Shown: in pieces, positions 1 to 7,938 of the stretch
Position numbering within the stretch: position 1 is the stretch's first letter
How the letters are laid out: every line of letters starts with the position of its first letter
Source: an uncultured Mycoplasmatota bacterium
Lineage (GTDB): Bacteria; Bacillota_I; Bacilli_A; RF39; UBA660
Assembly (NCBI GenBank): GCA_900542735.1
Contig: UQOS01000035.1
Span: forward strand, 1-13,979
Direction of reading: 5' to 3'
Length of the DNA: 13,979 nucleotides
Translations under genes and position numbers: made by a program
Notes under the pieces: generated by a model
Seen by the model: the letters and a program-made list of their open reading frames with translations, nothing else
Database searches by the model: none
What the model was told of the DNA's origin: nothing

Positions 1-3
1 AGT

Positions 4-10
4 AAGGAGG
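4..10 (+). promoter_or_regulatory. Shine-Dalgarno of the HD-domain gene
   Basis: AAGGAGG lies 9 bases before the ATG at 20 and is a full match to the anti-SD core. Nothing else can be read in the first 19 bases; the promoter and any upstream operon partners lie outside the window. Confidence 0.85.
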
Positions 11-19
11 AATTTTTTT

Positions 20-772
20 ATGTACGAAAAAGCACAGATAGCATTTGAAAACTATATGAAAAACTATGATTTAACTAATCCCTTAATCTCATTAAAATAT
101 AAGCATACTTATAAAGTAGTAGAATTAATGAGTGAATTATCATTTCGTTTAAATCTAAATAAAGAAGATATGATTCTTGCTAAAGTAATAGGACTTTTAC
201 ATGATATTGGTAGATTTGAACAAATTAAAGAATATAATATTATTTCTGATAAGAAAACTAATATGGATCATGCAGAATATGGCTATCGGTATTTATTTTT
301 AGAACATCATATCGAAGATTTTGGAATTAATGAAGAAAGCACGGAAGCTATAATTATTGGAAAATCTATTTTAAATCATAGTAAATATAAAATAGATACT
401 AATTTAACGAGGCGAGAATTATTATTTACAAAAATGATTCGTGATATGGATAAAGTAGATATCTTTAGAGTATTAGCATTAAAAAATAATGAAGTATTTA
501 AGGCTAGTGAAGTAACAGAAATTGTGTTAAAAGAATTTAGTTTAGAACATTCTATTGACAATAATACTGTAAAAACAGATACAGATAAAACACTTTCTAG
601 ATTAGCTTTTATCTTTGATATCAATTTTGAAGAAAGTTTTGATATCTTAGTTAATACAGATAATTTTGATTTTTATTTATCTATGGTAGAAGTAGCATTA
701 GATAGTGAAAAATTGTGGAAAAAAGTAAGAGAAATTTGTTTTGATAAAATTAATAGGGGGTTAGAAAAGTGA
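20..772 (+). CDS. HD-domain metal-dependent phosphohydrolase
   Basis: A 250-residue soluble protein of the HD superfamily. The metal-ligand pattern is visible: H29 in the first helix, the HD pair H61-D62 inside LLHDIGRF, further histidines H84 (in DHAEYGY) and H120 (in ILNHSKY), and an acidic cluster D142/D144/D147 in MIRDMDKVD. Such proteins hydrolyse phosphomonoester or phosphodiester bonds, often of nucleotides, but the substrate cannot be read from the sequence. No RelA/SpoT synthetase or GGDEF partner domain is present. The ATG at 20 is set by a strong SD. Its TGA stop overlaps the GTG start of the next gene by four bases, so the two are probably translationally coupled and share a transcript with valS. 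The family assignment is secure; the role is unknown. Confidence 0.8.
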   Translation: MYEKAQIAFENYMKNYDLTNPLISLKYKHTYKVVELMSELSFRLNLNKEDMILAKVIGLLHDIGRFEQIKEYNIISDKKTNMDHAEYGYRYLFLEHHIEDFGINEESTEAIIIGKSILNHSKYKIDTNLTRRELLFTKMIRDMDKVDIFRVLALKNNEVFKASEVTEIVLKEFSLEHSIDNNTVKTDTDKTLSRLAFIFDINFEESFDILVNTDNFDFYLSMVEVALDSEKLWKKVREICFDKINRGLEK

Positions 773-1224
773 AGAAAATGTCAGCATTAAAAGGTAAAAT
801 TTGGATTATTCCAGAAGAAGTAAATACACAAAATTTTTATAAAGAAGTCATGGTTGGGGATAACTTTAATACAGGTATTCGTGAATTTGTTAGTAAATAT
901 CAGTTAGGATTAGAAGTAGAAGAAAATCCATTTATATCTTCTTATTTACTTGCTAATATTGGTTATTTAGTAATGTTAGAAGATATATTAGAAAATGATG
1001 TTTCTATTTATATTCCAACTAACACTAGTTCTAATCAATTAAACTTTATAAAAGAAAATAGACAAGAGTTAATGAAAAATAAAGTAATTGGTTATGCAGT
1101 TACTGATAGTGCTAGTGGTAGTTATAGCCATTTAACAGATGTAAATGAAATATTAAATACAGTTACTAATAGAAGTATGTTTACAAGAAATGAAAGAAAA
1201 AGTAAGGGAGGAAGATTATGTTAG
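769..1224 (+). CDS. Unrecognised 151-residue protein upstream of valS
   Basis: I do not recognise this family. The protein is soluble-looking, with no signal peptide or membrane segment, and has an acidic middle and a basic tail (residues about 138-149 are rich in R and K). The N-terminal stretch ALKGKIWIIPEE and the segment VSIYIPTNTSS look like beta-strands; about residues 81-97 look helical. The start is GTG at 769: a G-rich SD (AGGGGG, 755-760) lies 8 bases upstream, while the ATG at 778 would be 17 bases away. The start overlaps the HD gene by four bases and the end overlaps valS by seven, so all three genes are very likely one operon. The packing makes it a real gene, but says nothing firm about function. 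Confidence 0.7.
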   Translation: MKKMSALKGKIWIIPEEVNTQNFYKEVMVGDNFNTGIREFVSKYQLGLEVEENPFISSYLLANIGYLVMLEDILENDVSIYIPTNTSSNQLNFIKENRQELMKNKVIGYAVTDSASGSYSHLTDVNEILNTVTNRSMFTRNERKSKGGRLC

Positions 1225-3752
1225 ATAAAAAATATGATCATAAGATAGTAGAAGAAAATAAATATGATTTTTGGAAAGATAATGGTTTCTTTGAAGCAGG
1301 AAAAGATAAGAGCAAGGTACCTTTTTGTGTCGTAATACCACCACCTAATGTAACTGGTAAACTTCATTTAGGCCATGCTTGGGATACAACACTACAAGAT
1401 ATTATGGTTCGTTATAAAAGAATGGACGGATATGATGCTTTGTGGTTACCGGGAATGGATCATGCTGGTATCGCAACACAAGCTAAAGTTGATAAAAAAT
1501 TAAAGGAGCAAGGAATTAAGCCACGTGAAATGGATAGAGAAGAGTGGCTAAAAGTTGCTTGGGATTGGAAAAAGGAATATGCAGAAAATATTCATAGACA
1601 GTGGAAAACTTTAGGATTATCACTAGATTATTCTAGAGAAAGATTTACTTTAGATGAAGGATTATCAAAAGCAGTAAGGCAAGTATTTGTTGATTTATAT
1701 AATCAAGGTTTAATTTATAGGGGAGAAAGAATTATTAACTGGGATCCTGTTCAAATGACAGCTTTATCTAATGAAGAAGTTATTTATAAAGATGATGAGG
1801 GAGCTTTTTATCATTTAAAATATTATTTAGAAGATAAGAGTATGTATCTAGATGTTGCGACAACTCGTCCTGAAACATTATTTGGTGATACTGCTGTTGC
1901 TGTTAATCCAGATGATACAAGATATAAAGATTTAATTGGTAAAAAGGTAATCTTACCAATTGTTGGTAAATTAATTCCTATCGTTGGTGATATGCATGCT
2001 GATCCTGAATTTGGAACTGGTGTAGTTAAAATCACGCCTGCTCATGATCCTAACGATTTTGAAGTAGGTAATCGTCATAACCTAGAAAGAGTAATAGTCA
2101 TGAATCCAGATGCCACTATGAATGAAAATGCTGGAAAATACTGTGGTTTAACTAGAGAAGAGTGTAGAGAAAAATTATTAGAAGATTTAAAGAAAGATAA
2201 TTTACTAATTTCTATTGAACCAATGACTCATAGTGTTGGTCATAGTGAGAGAAGTGATGCAGTAGTTGAACCATACTTATCTAAGCAATGGTTTGTAAAG
2301 ATGAGACCTTTAGCAGATAGAGTTTTAGAAAATCAAAAAAATAAAGATACCAAAGTAAACTTTGTGCCAGAAAGATATGAAAAAACGATGAATCACTGGA
2401 TGGAAATTACTTATGACTGGTGTATTTCTCGTCAATTATGGTGGGGTCATAGAATCCCTGCTTGGTATAAAGGTGATGAAGTATATGTAGGAATGGAAGC
2501 ACCTAAAGAAGATGGTTGGCAACAAGATAGTGATGTTTTAGATACTTGGTTTAGTAGTGCTTTGTGGCCTTTCTCAACATTAGGTTGGCCAGATAAGACA
2601 GAAGATTTTGAAAGATATTATCCTAATAACTGCTTAGTAACAGGATATGATATTATTCCATTCTGGGTAAATCGTATGACTTTCCAGGGACTTCATTTTA
2701 CTAACTCTAGACCATTTAAGGATTGTCTAATTCATGGCCTTATTCGTGATAAAATTGGTAGAAAGATGTCAAAATCACTTGGTAATGGTGTTGATCCTAT
2801 GGACGTTATTGAAGAATATGGAGCAGATTCCTTAAGATTTTTCTTAACTACAAATAGTGCGCCTGGTATGGATTTAAGATATGATGAAGAAAAAGTAAAA
2901 TCTACTTGGAATTTTGTTAATAAATTATGGAATGCTTCTCGTTATGTTTTAATGAATATGGAAGATTTTAAAGAAGAAAATTATACTTTAGAAGACTTAT
3001 CATTAACAGATAAATGGATTTTAGAAAAGCTAAATAGAATTATTAAAAGTGTTAGAGAAAGCATGGAAAAATATGAATATCATAATGTTGGAAATGAACT
3101 TTATAGCTTTATTTGGGAAGATTTCTGTGACTGGTATATTGAACTTTCTAAAGCTAATATGAATGATACAACGAAGAGTGTACTATTAAAAGTATTAACA
3201 TCTATTCTTAAAATGCTTCACCCATTTATGCCTTATGTAACAGAAGAAATTTATCAAATGTTACCAATAAAAGATGCAAAATCAATTATGATTTCTAAGT
3301 ATCCTGTTGTGGAAGATTATAATTATACAAGTGAATTAGAAACAATTGATAAGGTACTAGAAGATATTGTTTCTATCCGTAACTTAAAACAATCTAATAA
3401 CATTACGAAAGATGCTAAGGTAAAAGTAACAGTTAAACAATTACTTAAATCTATTTATTATTCACAACTTAAAATAAAAGAAGAAAACTTAGTAGATAGT
3501 GAAATTACAGATATGTTAAGTAGTAATTATCAGTCAAAAAATATTGATATTACTTACTACTACCAGGGAAGTAAGGAAGATGAATCTAAAAAGATAGAAG
3601 AAATTAATAAATTAAAAGCTTCTATTGAAAGACGTGAAAAGTTACTTGCTAATAATAATTATGTAAGTAAAGCACCAGCTAATATAGTGGAAGCCGATAG
3701 AAAGAAACTACTAGAAGAAAAAGAAAAACTAGCTATTTTAGAAAATAAATAG
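1218..3752 (+). CDS. valS: Valyl-tRNA synthetase
   Basis: Class I aminoacyl-tRNA synthetase that charges tRNA-Val in the cytoplasm. All landmarks are present: PPPNVTGKLHLGH with the HIGH-type motif at residues 50-53, the connective editing (CP1) domain with TTRPETLFGD from residue 215 and the GVVKITPAHDPND segment, and KMSKS at 516-520. An anticodon-binding helical domain follows, and the C-terminus ends in the lysine/glutamate-rich coiled-coil arm typical of ValRS (about 795-844). At 844 residues it is slightly shorter than the roughly 880 of Bacillus. The ATG at 1218 overlaps the previous gene by seven bases and has GGGAGG at 1206-1211. No T-box leader is visible in front of it, unlike valS in many Bacillota; it is an internal operon gene here, so any such control would lie upstream of the window. 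Transcription ends at the hairpin 3787-3822. Confidence 0.98.
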   Translation: MLDKKYDHKIVEENKYDFWKDNGFFEAGKDKSKVPFCVVIPPPNVTGKLHLGHAWDTTLQDIMVRYKRMDGYDALWLPGMDHAGIATQAKVDKKLKEQGIKPREMDREEWLKVAWDWKKEYAENIHRQWKTLGLSLDYSRERFTLDEGLSKAVRQVFVDLYNQGLIYRGERIINWDPVQMTALSNEEVIYKDDEGAFYHLKYYLEDKSMYLDVATTRPETLFGDTAVAVNPDDTRYKDLIGKKVILPIVGKLIPIVGDMHADPEFGTGVVKITPAHDPNDFEVGNRHNLERVIVMNPDATMNENAGKYCGLTREECREKLLEDLKKDNLLISIEPMTHSVGHSERSDAVVEPYLSKQWFVKMRPLADRVLENQKNKDTKVNFVPERYEKTMNHWMEITYDWCISRQLWWGHRIPAWYKGDEVYVGMEAPKEDGWQQDSDVLDTWFSSALWPFSTLGWPDKTEDFERYYPNNCLVTGYDIIPFWVNRMTFQGLHFTNSRPFKDCLIHGLIRDKIGRKMSKSLGNGVDPMDVIEEYGADSLRFFLTTNSAPGMDLRYDEEKVKSTWNFVNKLWNASRYVLMNMEDFKEENYTLEDLSLTDKWILEKLNRIIKSVRESMEKYEYHNVGNELYSFIWEDFCDWYIELSKANMNDTTKSVLLKVLTSILKMLHPFMPYVTEEIYQMLPIKDAKSIMISKYPVVEDYNYTSELETIDKVLEDIVSIRNLKQSNNITKDAKVKVTVKQLLKSIYYSQLKIKEENLVDSEITDMLSSNYQSKNIDITYYYQGSKEDESKKIEEINKLKASIERREKLLANNNYVSKAPANIVEADRKKLLEEKEKLAILENK

Positions 3753-3756
3753 TTAG

Positions 3757-3785
3757 TTGAACTAATAAAGAGATTGCTGTATAAT
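3757..3785 (+). promoter_or_regulatory. Sigma-A promoter of the pilin-like gene
   Basis: TTGAAC (3757-3762), a 17-base spacer and a perfect TATAAT (3780-3785). The predicted start of transcription is about 3792, which falls inside the 5' arm of the terminator hairpin that follows. No experimental start is known; the call rests on the boxes and their spacing. Confidence 0.65.
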
Positions 3786-3786
3786 G

Positions 3787-3822
3787 AGAATAGAAATAAA
3801 ATAGGTTTCTATTCTTTTTTTT
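3787..3822 (+). terminator. Intrinsic terminator after valS
   Basis: A perfect 10-bp stem, AGAATAGAAA (3787-3796) with TTTCTATTCT (3806-3815), has a 9-base loop and is followed by a run of eight T (3815-3822). It is placed to end the HD-orphan-valS transcript. RNA started at the overlapping promoter would lack the first bases of the stem and should largely escape it. Confidence 0.85.
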
Positions 3823-3837
3823 AAGGTTGGTGGAATT

Positions 3838-5814
3838 ATGAAAAATAAAAAAGCTTTTACTTTAATTGAATTATTAACAGTAGTAATTATTTTAGGAATT
3901 TTATTAGCAATAGCTATACCAGCTATTCATATTTATTTAACTCGCGGTACTAAAGAATATTATCATAGCCTAGAAGAAACTGTAAAAGAATCAGGTAAAG
4001 ATTATTTAAATGATTATAGAGCATTATTACCAAGAGAAATTGGAAATGTAACCGTAATTGAATTAAAAGAATTAACTAGTAATAATTATATAAAGAATGT
4101 TGTAGATAGTAATAATAAGGCATGTGATGCTAGAGTAACCGCTAAAAAAACTGGAAAAAATGAATATGAATATTATAGCTGTTTAGATTGTGGTAGTAGT
4201 TATCAAACTGAAGGGGAAGCATGTTCTTTTAGTGAAGATAATAATATTACGACAGATACTAAAAATTATGAGATAAAAGTAGATAATAATAGTAATTATG
4301 AAATAGATACAAATGGAGTTTATATAGTAAATCAAGGTGAAAAATTTACTTTACCACTAGCAAAAGTATATTATAAGAAACAGTTAGTAAGTGATAAAGT
4401 AGAACCAAAACCTAAAACAATAGATACCAATAAATTAGGAACTACAAAAGTAACTTATGTATATCAAGGAGCAATAGCTAATATTACCGTAAAAGTAGTA
4501 GATAGAGTAGCACCAAGTATTCCGCAAGTAGTATTAAGAAAAAATAATAGTACTGGTAATATTTATACAGGTGGTTGGTATAGTGGCGATATTTATCAAG
4601 AGTATTTGTCAACAGATTATAGTAAACCAGGTATTATGGGAAGTGAAATAAAAGAGTATCAAATAAGTAATGATAATAAAGCATTTACAGCACTTTCTAG
4701 TAATAATCAAACTACGACTATAAATGGAAGTTACACTCATTATGTAAGAAGTGTAGATAAGAGTGGAAATGTTGGTAATAGTAATACTTACACGATTAAA
4801 ATAGATAAAGAAGTGCCAACTTGTAGTTTAACAGTAACTAGTGGAACATTAGGTACAAATGGATGGTATATTAGTAATGCAACAGTAGAATTTAGTAATA
4901 TTACTGAACAAGTAAGTGATATAGCATATAAAAATATTGACATTCCAAGTGTAACTAGCAATGGAAAAACAACTGTAACGGGAACTGTTATGGATCAGGC
5001 TGGAAATATAGGAACTTGTAGTATAGATGTATATGTGGATAAAGTAGTACCAGTAATAACTAATTCAGTTGCACCAGGCACTTATAATATTGCAAAATTA
5101 GCTACTATTACTGCTAAGGATGATCACAGTAAAATTAATTTAATTCAATATGAAGTATATTTTAATGGAACTTTACAATCTAGTAATTATGCATTAAGAA
5201 GTACTAGCTTTAATGTAAATATTAATAAAACAGGAACTTGGGATATTTACGTAAAAGCAATTGATAATGCTGGGCATTGGTCTAATAATGGTGAATGGGT
5301 AAACTATCATTATATTAAAAAAGAAAGTACAAAAGTATTAACGGATTCTAGTGGACGTAGATCTTGGTCTGTTAGTAGCGGCTGTAGTAGCCCAATTAGT
5401 TTAAATGCTACTGAATTTAATAAATTAAAAGTAAGTGGTACTGCTTCAGCAACAATTAGTGGGCGTAGTAACTGTCATTCTGCTACATCGGGATATGCTA
5501 GTGCATCAGTATATTTAAAAGTAACATCAGGATCTAGTGTTTACAAAAAAGAGTTAGCCGGTACAACTATGGGTACAGGTTGGGGAGAATTAGCCAGTGA
5601 AACTCCAACTCGTAGTTTTAATGAAACTATTATTTTAGCTAATTATGGTATTACTAGTAGTAATTCTACTGTACAGATATGTGCTGAAAATTATGGCCTA
5701 TACTGTACTAGTGATTGGGATGTACCTTGTGATGAATATTGGTATTGTAAATGGGTAAGTGGTAGTGTTGATTTATCTGGTAATTTAAGTAGTGTTATTG
5801 CCGTTAATGAATAA
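3838..5814 (+). CDS. Giant type IV pilin-like protein with Ig-like repeats
   Basis: The first 30 residues are a class III (prepilin) signal: basic MKNKKA, then FTLIELL with the conserved Glu five residues after the cut site, and a long hydrophobic helix up to about residue 30. Prepilin peptidase would cut between A and F. Ordinary pilins are about 150-200 residues; this protein has 658. After a pilin-like head with four cysteines (C96, C115, C118, C129) come Ig-like modules: one near 150-222, then modules with GGWYSGD / NGWYISN starts and DKSGNVG, DQAGNIG, DNAGHWS ends (about 223-327, 328-400, 401-490). A Ser/Thr/Gly-rich C-terminal domain (about 500-658) carries six more cysteines (516, 546, 615, 623, 631, 637). 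It is probably a surface-exposed adhesin or minor pilin; partners are inferred, since no pilus assembly gene or prepilin peptidase is in this window. It is monocistronic, between its own promoter and a hairpin. Confidence 0.85.
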   Translation: MKNKKAFTLIELLTVVIILGILLAIAIPAIHIYLTRGTKEYYHSLEETVKESGKDYLNDYRALLPREIGNVTVIELKELTSNNYIKNVVDSNNKACDARVTAKKTGKNEYEYYSCLDCGSSYQTEGEACSFSEDNNITTDTKNYEIKVDNNSNYEIDTNGVYIVNQGEKFTLPLAKVYYKKQLVSDKVEPKPKTIDTNKLGTTKVTYVYQGAIANITVKVVDRVAPSIPQVVLRKNNSTGNIYTGGWYSGDIYQEYLSTDYSKPGIMGSEIKEYQISNDNKAFTALSSNNQTTTINGSYTHYVRSVDKSGNVGNSNTYTIKIDKEVPTCSLTVTSGTLGTNGWYISNATVEFSNITEQVSDIAYKNIDIPSVTSNGKTTVTGTVMDQAGNIGTCSIDVYVDKVVPVITNSVAPGTYNIAKLATITAKDDHSKINLIQYEVYFNGTLQSSNYALRSTSFNVNINKTGTWDIYVKAIDNAGHWSNNGEWVNYHYIKKESTKVLTDSSGRRSWSVSSGCSSPISLNATEFNKLKVSGTASATISGRSNCHSATSGYASASVYLKVTSGSSVYKKELAGTTMGTGWGELASETPTRSFNETIILANYGITSSNSTVQICAENYGLYCTSDWDVPCDEYWYCKWVSGSVDLSGNLSSVIAVNE

Positions 5815-5822
5815 ATATTTAC

Positions 5823-5856
5823 TAAAAGGGGGCATTTCAAATGTTTTCCCCTTTTA
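5823..5856 (+). terminator. Hairpin terminator after the pilin-like gene
   Basis: TAAAAGGGG (5823-5831) pairs perfectly with CCCCTTTTA (5848-5856) around a 16-base loop. The T run is only the four Ts in the stem base, followed by AATATTA, so it is a moderate terminator. The A and T flanks would let it work on either strand. Confidence 0.7.
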
Positions 5857-5868
5857 ATATTAAAAAAA

Positions 5869-5895
5869 TTAGCACTCATACTTGACAATTGCTAA
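5869..5895 (+). promoter_or_regulatory. CIRCE operator (HrcA-binding site) of htpG
   Basis: The left arm TTAGCACTC (5869-5877) is a perfect match to the CIRCE consensus. After exactly nine bases, the right arm AATTGCTAA (5887-5895) matches GAGTGCTAA at 7 of 9 positions. The operator covers the -35 box of the htpG promoter, which is where a repressor would block polymerase. CIRCE is the known binding site of the heat-shock repressor HrcA; hrcA itself is not in this window. Confidence 0.85.
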
Positions 5896-5910
5896 AATAA
5901 GAGCTAAGAT
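5882..5910 (+). promoter_or_regulatory. Sigma-A promoter of htpG
   Basis: A consensus -35 TTGACA (5882-5887) lies largely inside the CIRCE spacer; 17 bases later comes TAAGAT (5905-5910), which matches the -10 consensus at 4 of 6. Predicted start is near 5917, just before the SD at 5921. Confidence 0.7.
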
Positions 5911-5919
5911 ATTAATTGT

Positions 5920-5925
5920 TAGGAG
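5920..5925 (+). promoter_or_regulatory. Shine-Dalgarno that fixes the htpG start at TTG 5935
   Basis: TAGGAG abuts the ATG at 5926 with no spacer, so that ATG cannot be used efficiently. The same site is 9 bases before the in-frame TTG at 5935, which gives a protein beginning MKKQFKAESKKLL, the usual HtpG N-terminus. Confidence 0.75.
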
Positions 5926-5934
5926 ATGATTGTT

Positions 5935-7803
5935 TTGAAAAAACAGTTTAAAGCAGAATCAAAGAAATTACTAGATTTGATGATAAATTCCATTTATACA
6001 AATCAAGAAATATTTTTAAGGGAATTAATTTCAAATGCTAGTGATGCAATTGATAAATTATATTATTTATCATTAACGAATAAAGATGTAAAAGTTAATA
6101 AAGAAGATTTAAAAATTCATTTATCAGTAGATAAAGAAAACCGTACTCTTACGATTTCTGATAATGGTATTGGTATGAATAAGGAAGAACTAGAAGAAAA
6201 TCTAGGTACAATTGCTAAAAGTGGTTCCTCTTTATTTAAAGAAGAAATGACGAAAAAAGATAATATCGATATTATTGGACAATTTGGAGTAGGATTCTAT
6301 TCATCATTTATGGTAGCTAGTAAAGTAAGTGTGTTATCTCGTAAATTTGATAGTGATAAAGCTTATCTTTGGGAATCCACTGGTGTTGATGGATACCAAA
6401 TAAAAGAAGCAACGAAAGATACCATTGGTACTATTATTACGCTAACTTTAAAAGAAGGTAGTGAATATGATAGTTTCCTAGAAGAATACAAATTACGTAG
6501 TATTGTTAAGAAATATTCTGATTATATTTCATATCCAATTACGATGATGGTAACTCATGAACATAAAAAAGAAGATTCAGAAGAATATGAAAAACATACA
6601 GAAGAAGAAACTTTAAATAGTATGGTACCTCTTTGGAAGAAAGATAAAAAAGATATTAAAGATAGTGATTACCAACAATTCTATCATGATAAGTTTTTTG
6701 ATTATGAAGATAGCATTAAAGTCATTCATTCTAGTGTAGAAGGAAAATGTACTTATACAACATTATTATATATTCCATCTCATGCTTCTTATGATTTCTA
6801 TAGTAAGGAATACGAAAAAGGATTACAGTTATATGCAAACGGTGTTCTTATTATGGATAAGTGTAAAGAACTTTTACCAGACTATTTTAGTTTCGTAAAA
6901 GGACTTGTAGATACTAGTGATTTATCTTTAAATATTTCTCGTGAAATGTTACAGCAAGATAAAAATTTAGGTTTAATTGCATCAAATATTGAAAAGAAAA
7001 TCAAAAAAGAATTAGAAACAATGTTAAAAGAAGAAAGAGATAACTATGAAAAATTCTTTAAGGCTTTCGGTATGCAGTTAAAGTTTGGAATTTATAATAG
7101 CTATGGTATGAAAAAGGAAGAACTTGCTGATTTATTAATGTTTACTTCTTCTAAAGATAAGAAAATGATTACTTTAAAAGAATATGTTTCTAACATGAAA
7201 GAAAATCAAGATAAAATTTATTATGCATGTGGTGAAACAGTAGATAAAATTGATATGTTACCTCAAGTTGAACAGTTAAAAGATAAGGGATATGTTGTAT
7301 TATACTTAACAGATTACATTGATGAATTCGTAATGCAAGTTATGAATAATTATGATGGTAAGAACTTTGTTAATGCATCTAGTGGTGAAGTGGATCTTGA
7401 TACCAAAGAAGAAAAAGAAGAGCTAACAAAGAAAAATGAAGAATATAAAGATATTTTCAAAGTAATGAAAGATACTTTAAAAGATAATATTACAGATGTT
7501 CGTTTTACACATAGATTAAAAAATCACCCAGTATGTTTAGTATCAGAAGGTAATGTTTCTATTGAAATGGAAAAAGTTATGAATGCTATGCCAACTGATG
7601 ATAAAGTAAAAGCAAATACGATTCTAGAAATAAATGAAAATCATGAAATTAGTAAAAAGTTAGAAAAGTTATATCAGAGTGATAAACAAGAACTTGAAAA
7701 ATATACTAAGGTTTTATATGCACAAGCTAGACTAATTGAAGGTCTACCAATTGAAAATCCAACTGAAATTAGTAATTTAGTTTGTGAAATTTTGTCAAAA
7801 TAA
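5935..7803 (+). CDS. htpG: HtpG, bacterial Hsp90 chaperone (TTG start)
   Basis: Cytoplasmic ATP-dependent chaperone of the Hsp90 family, 622 residues, close to the usual 620-630. The N-terminal GHKL ATPase domain shows E30 and N34 in RELISNASD, DNGIGM at 76-81 and GQFGVGF at 115-121. The middle domain holds NISREMLQQ, with the arginine that contacts the ATP phosphate, and a C-terminal dimerisation domain follows. I place the start at TTG 5935 and not at ATG 5926, because the SD touches that ATG and homologues begin near MxKKxFKAES. The gene stands alone between hairpins and is preceded by a promoter covered by a CIRCE box, so HrcA repression with heat induction is expected. B. subtilis htpG, from memory, is not under HrcA, so the wiring differs. 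No residue loss or frameshift is seen. Confidence 0.97.
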   Translation: MKKQFKAESKKLLDLMINSIYTNQEIFLRELISNASDAIDKLYYLSLTNKDVKVNKEDLKIHLSVDKENRTLTISDNGIGMNKEELEENLGTIAKSGSSLFKEEMTKKDNIDIIGQFGVGFYSSFMVASKVSVLSRKFDSDKAYLWESTGVDGYQIKEATKDTIGTIITLTLKEGSEYDSFLEEYKLRSIVKKYSDYISYPITMMVTHEHKKEDSEEYEKHTEEETLNSMVPLWKKDKKDIKDSDYQQFYHDKFFDYEDSIKVIHSSVEGKCTYTTLLYIPSHASYDFYSKEYEKGLQLYANGVLIMDKCKELLPDYFSFVKGLVDTSDLSLNISREMLQQDKNLGLIASNIEKKIKKELETMLKEERDNYEKFFKAFGMQLKFGIYNSYGMKKEELADLLMFTSSKDKKMITLKEYVSNMKENQDKIYYACGETVDKIDMLPQVEQLKDKGYVVLYLTDYIDEFVMQVMNNYDGKNFVNASSGEVDLDTKEEKEELTKKNEEYKDIFKVMKDTLKDNITDVRFTHRLKNHPVCLVSEGNVSIEMEKVMNAMPTDDKVKANTILEINENHEISKKLEKLYQSDKQELEKYTKVLYAQARLIEGLPIENPTEISNLVCEILSK

Positions 7804-7844
7804 GTAGTGTATCTATAAAAAGTATGATATATTAGAAATGTAGT

Positions 7845-7881
7845 AAAGAAAGTAGTAAAAAATAGTGGTACTTTCTTTTTT
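7845..7881 (+). terminator. Intrinsic terminator after htpG
   Basis: AAAGAAAGTA (7845-7854) pairs perfectly with TACTTTCTTT (7869-7878), with a 14-base loop, and T continues to 7881. Confidence 0.8.
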
Positions 7882-7882
7882 C

Positions 7883-7911
7883 TTGCATAAATTAAGAAGA
7901 AAGAGTATAAT
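7883..7911 (+). promoter_or_regulatory. Promoter of the Cys-rich gene
   Basis: TTGCAT (7883-7888), a 17-base spacer and a perfect TATAAT (7906-7911) directly after the htpG terminator. An SD, AAGGAGAG (7923-7930), follows before the ATG at 7939. Confidence 0.65.
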
Positions 7912-7938
7912 AACCAAACATTAAGGAGAGATATTAAT

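Noticed and set aside
376..624. Minus-strand reading frames at 376-624, 1823-2035, 5691-5888 and 10553-10807
   Set aside because: Each lies antisense mostly to a confidently identified gene, has no SD or promoter and shows no recognisable protein.
20..772. HD protein as RelA/SpoT-type (p)ppGpp hydrolase or GTP cyclohydrolase
   Set aside because: It has the HD metal pattern but not the extra synthetase, TGS or ACT domains, and nothing fixes the substrate; only the superfamily is supported.
5926..5934. ATG at 5926 as the htpG start
   Set aside because: The AGGAG at 5921-5925 touches it, leaving no spacer, and it would add IVL before the conserved KKQFKAES N-terminus. TTG 5935 has a 9-base spacer.
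7804..7844. Second promoter before the htpG terminator (TATGAT near 7823)
   Set aside because: A -10-like word without a -35 at a proper distance, in very AT-rich DNA, and upstream of a complete terminator.
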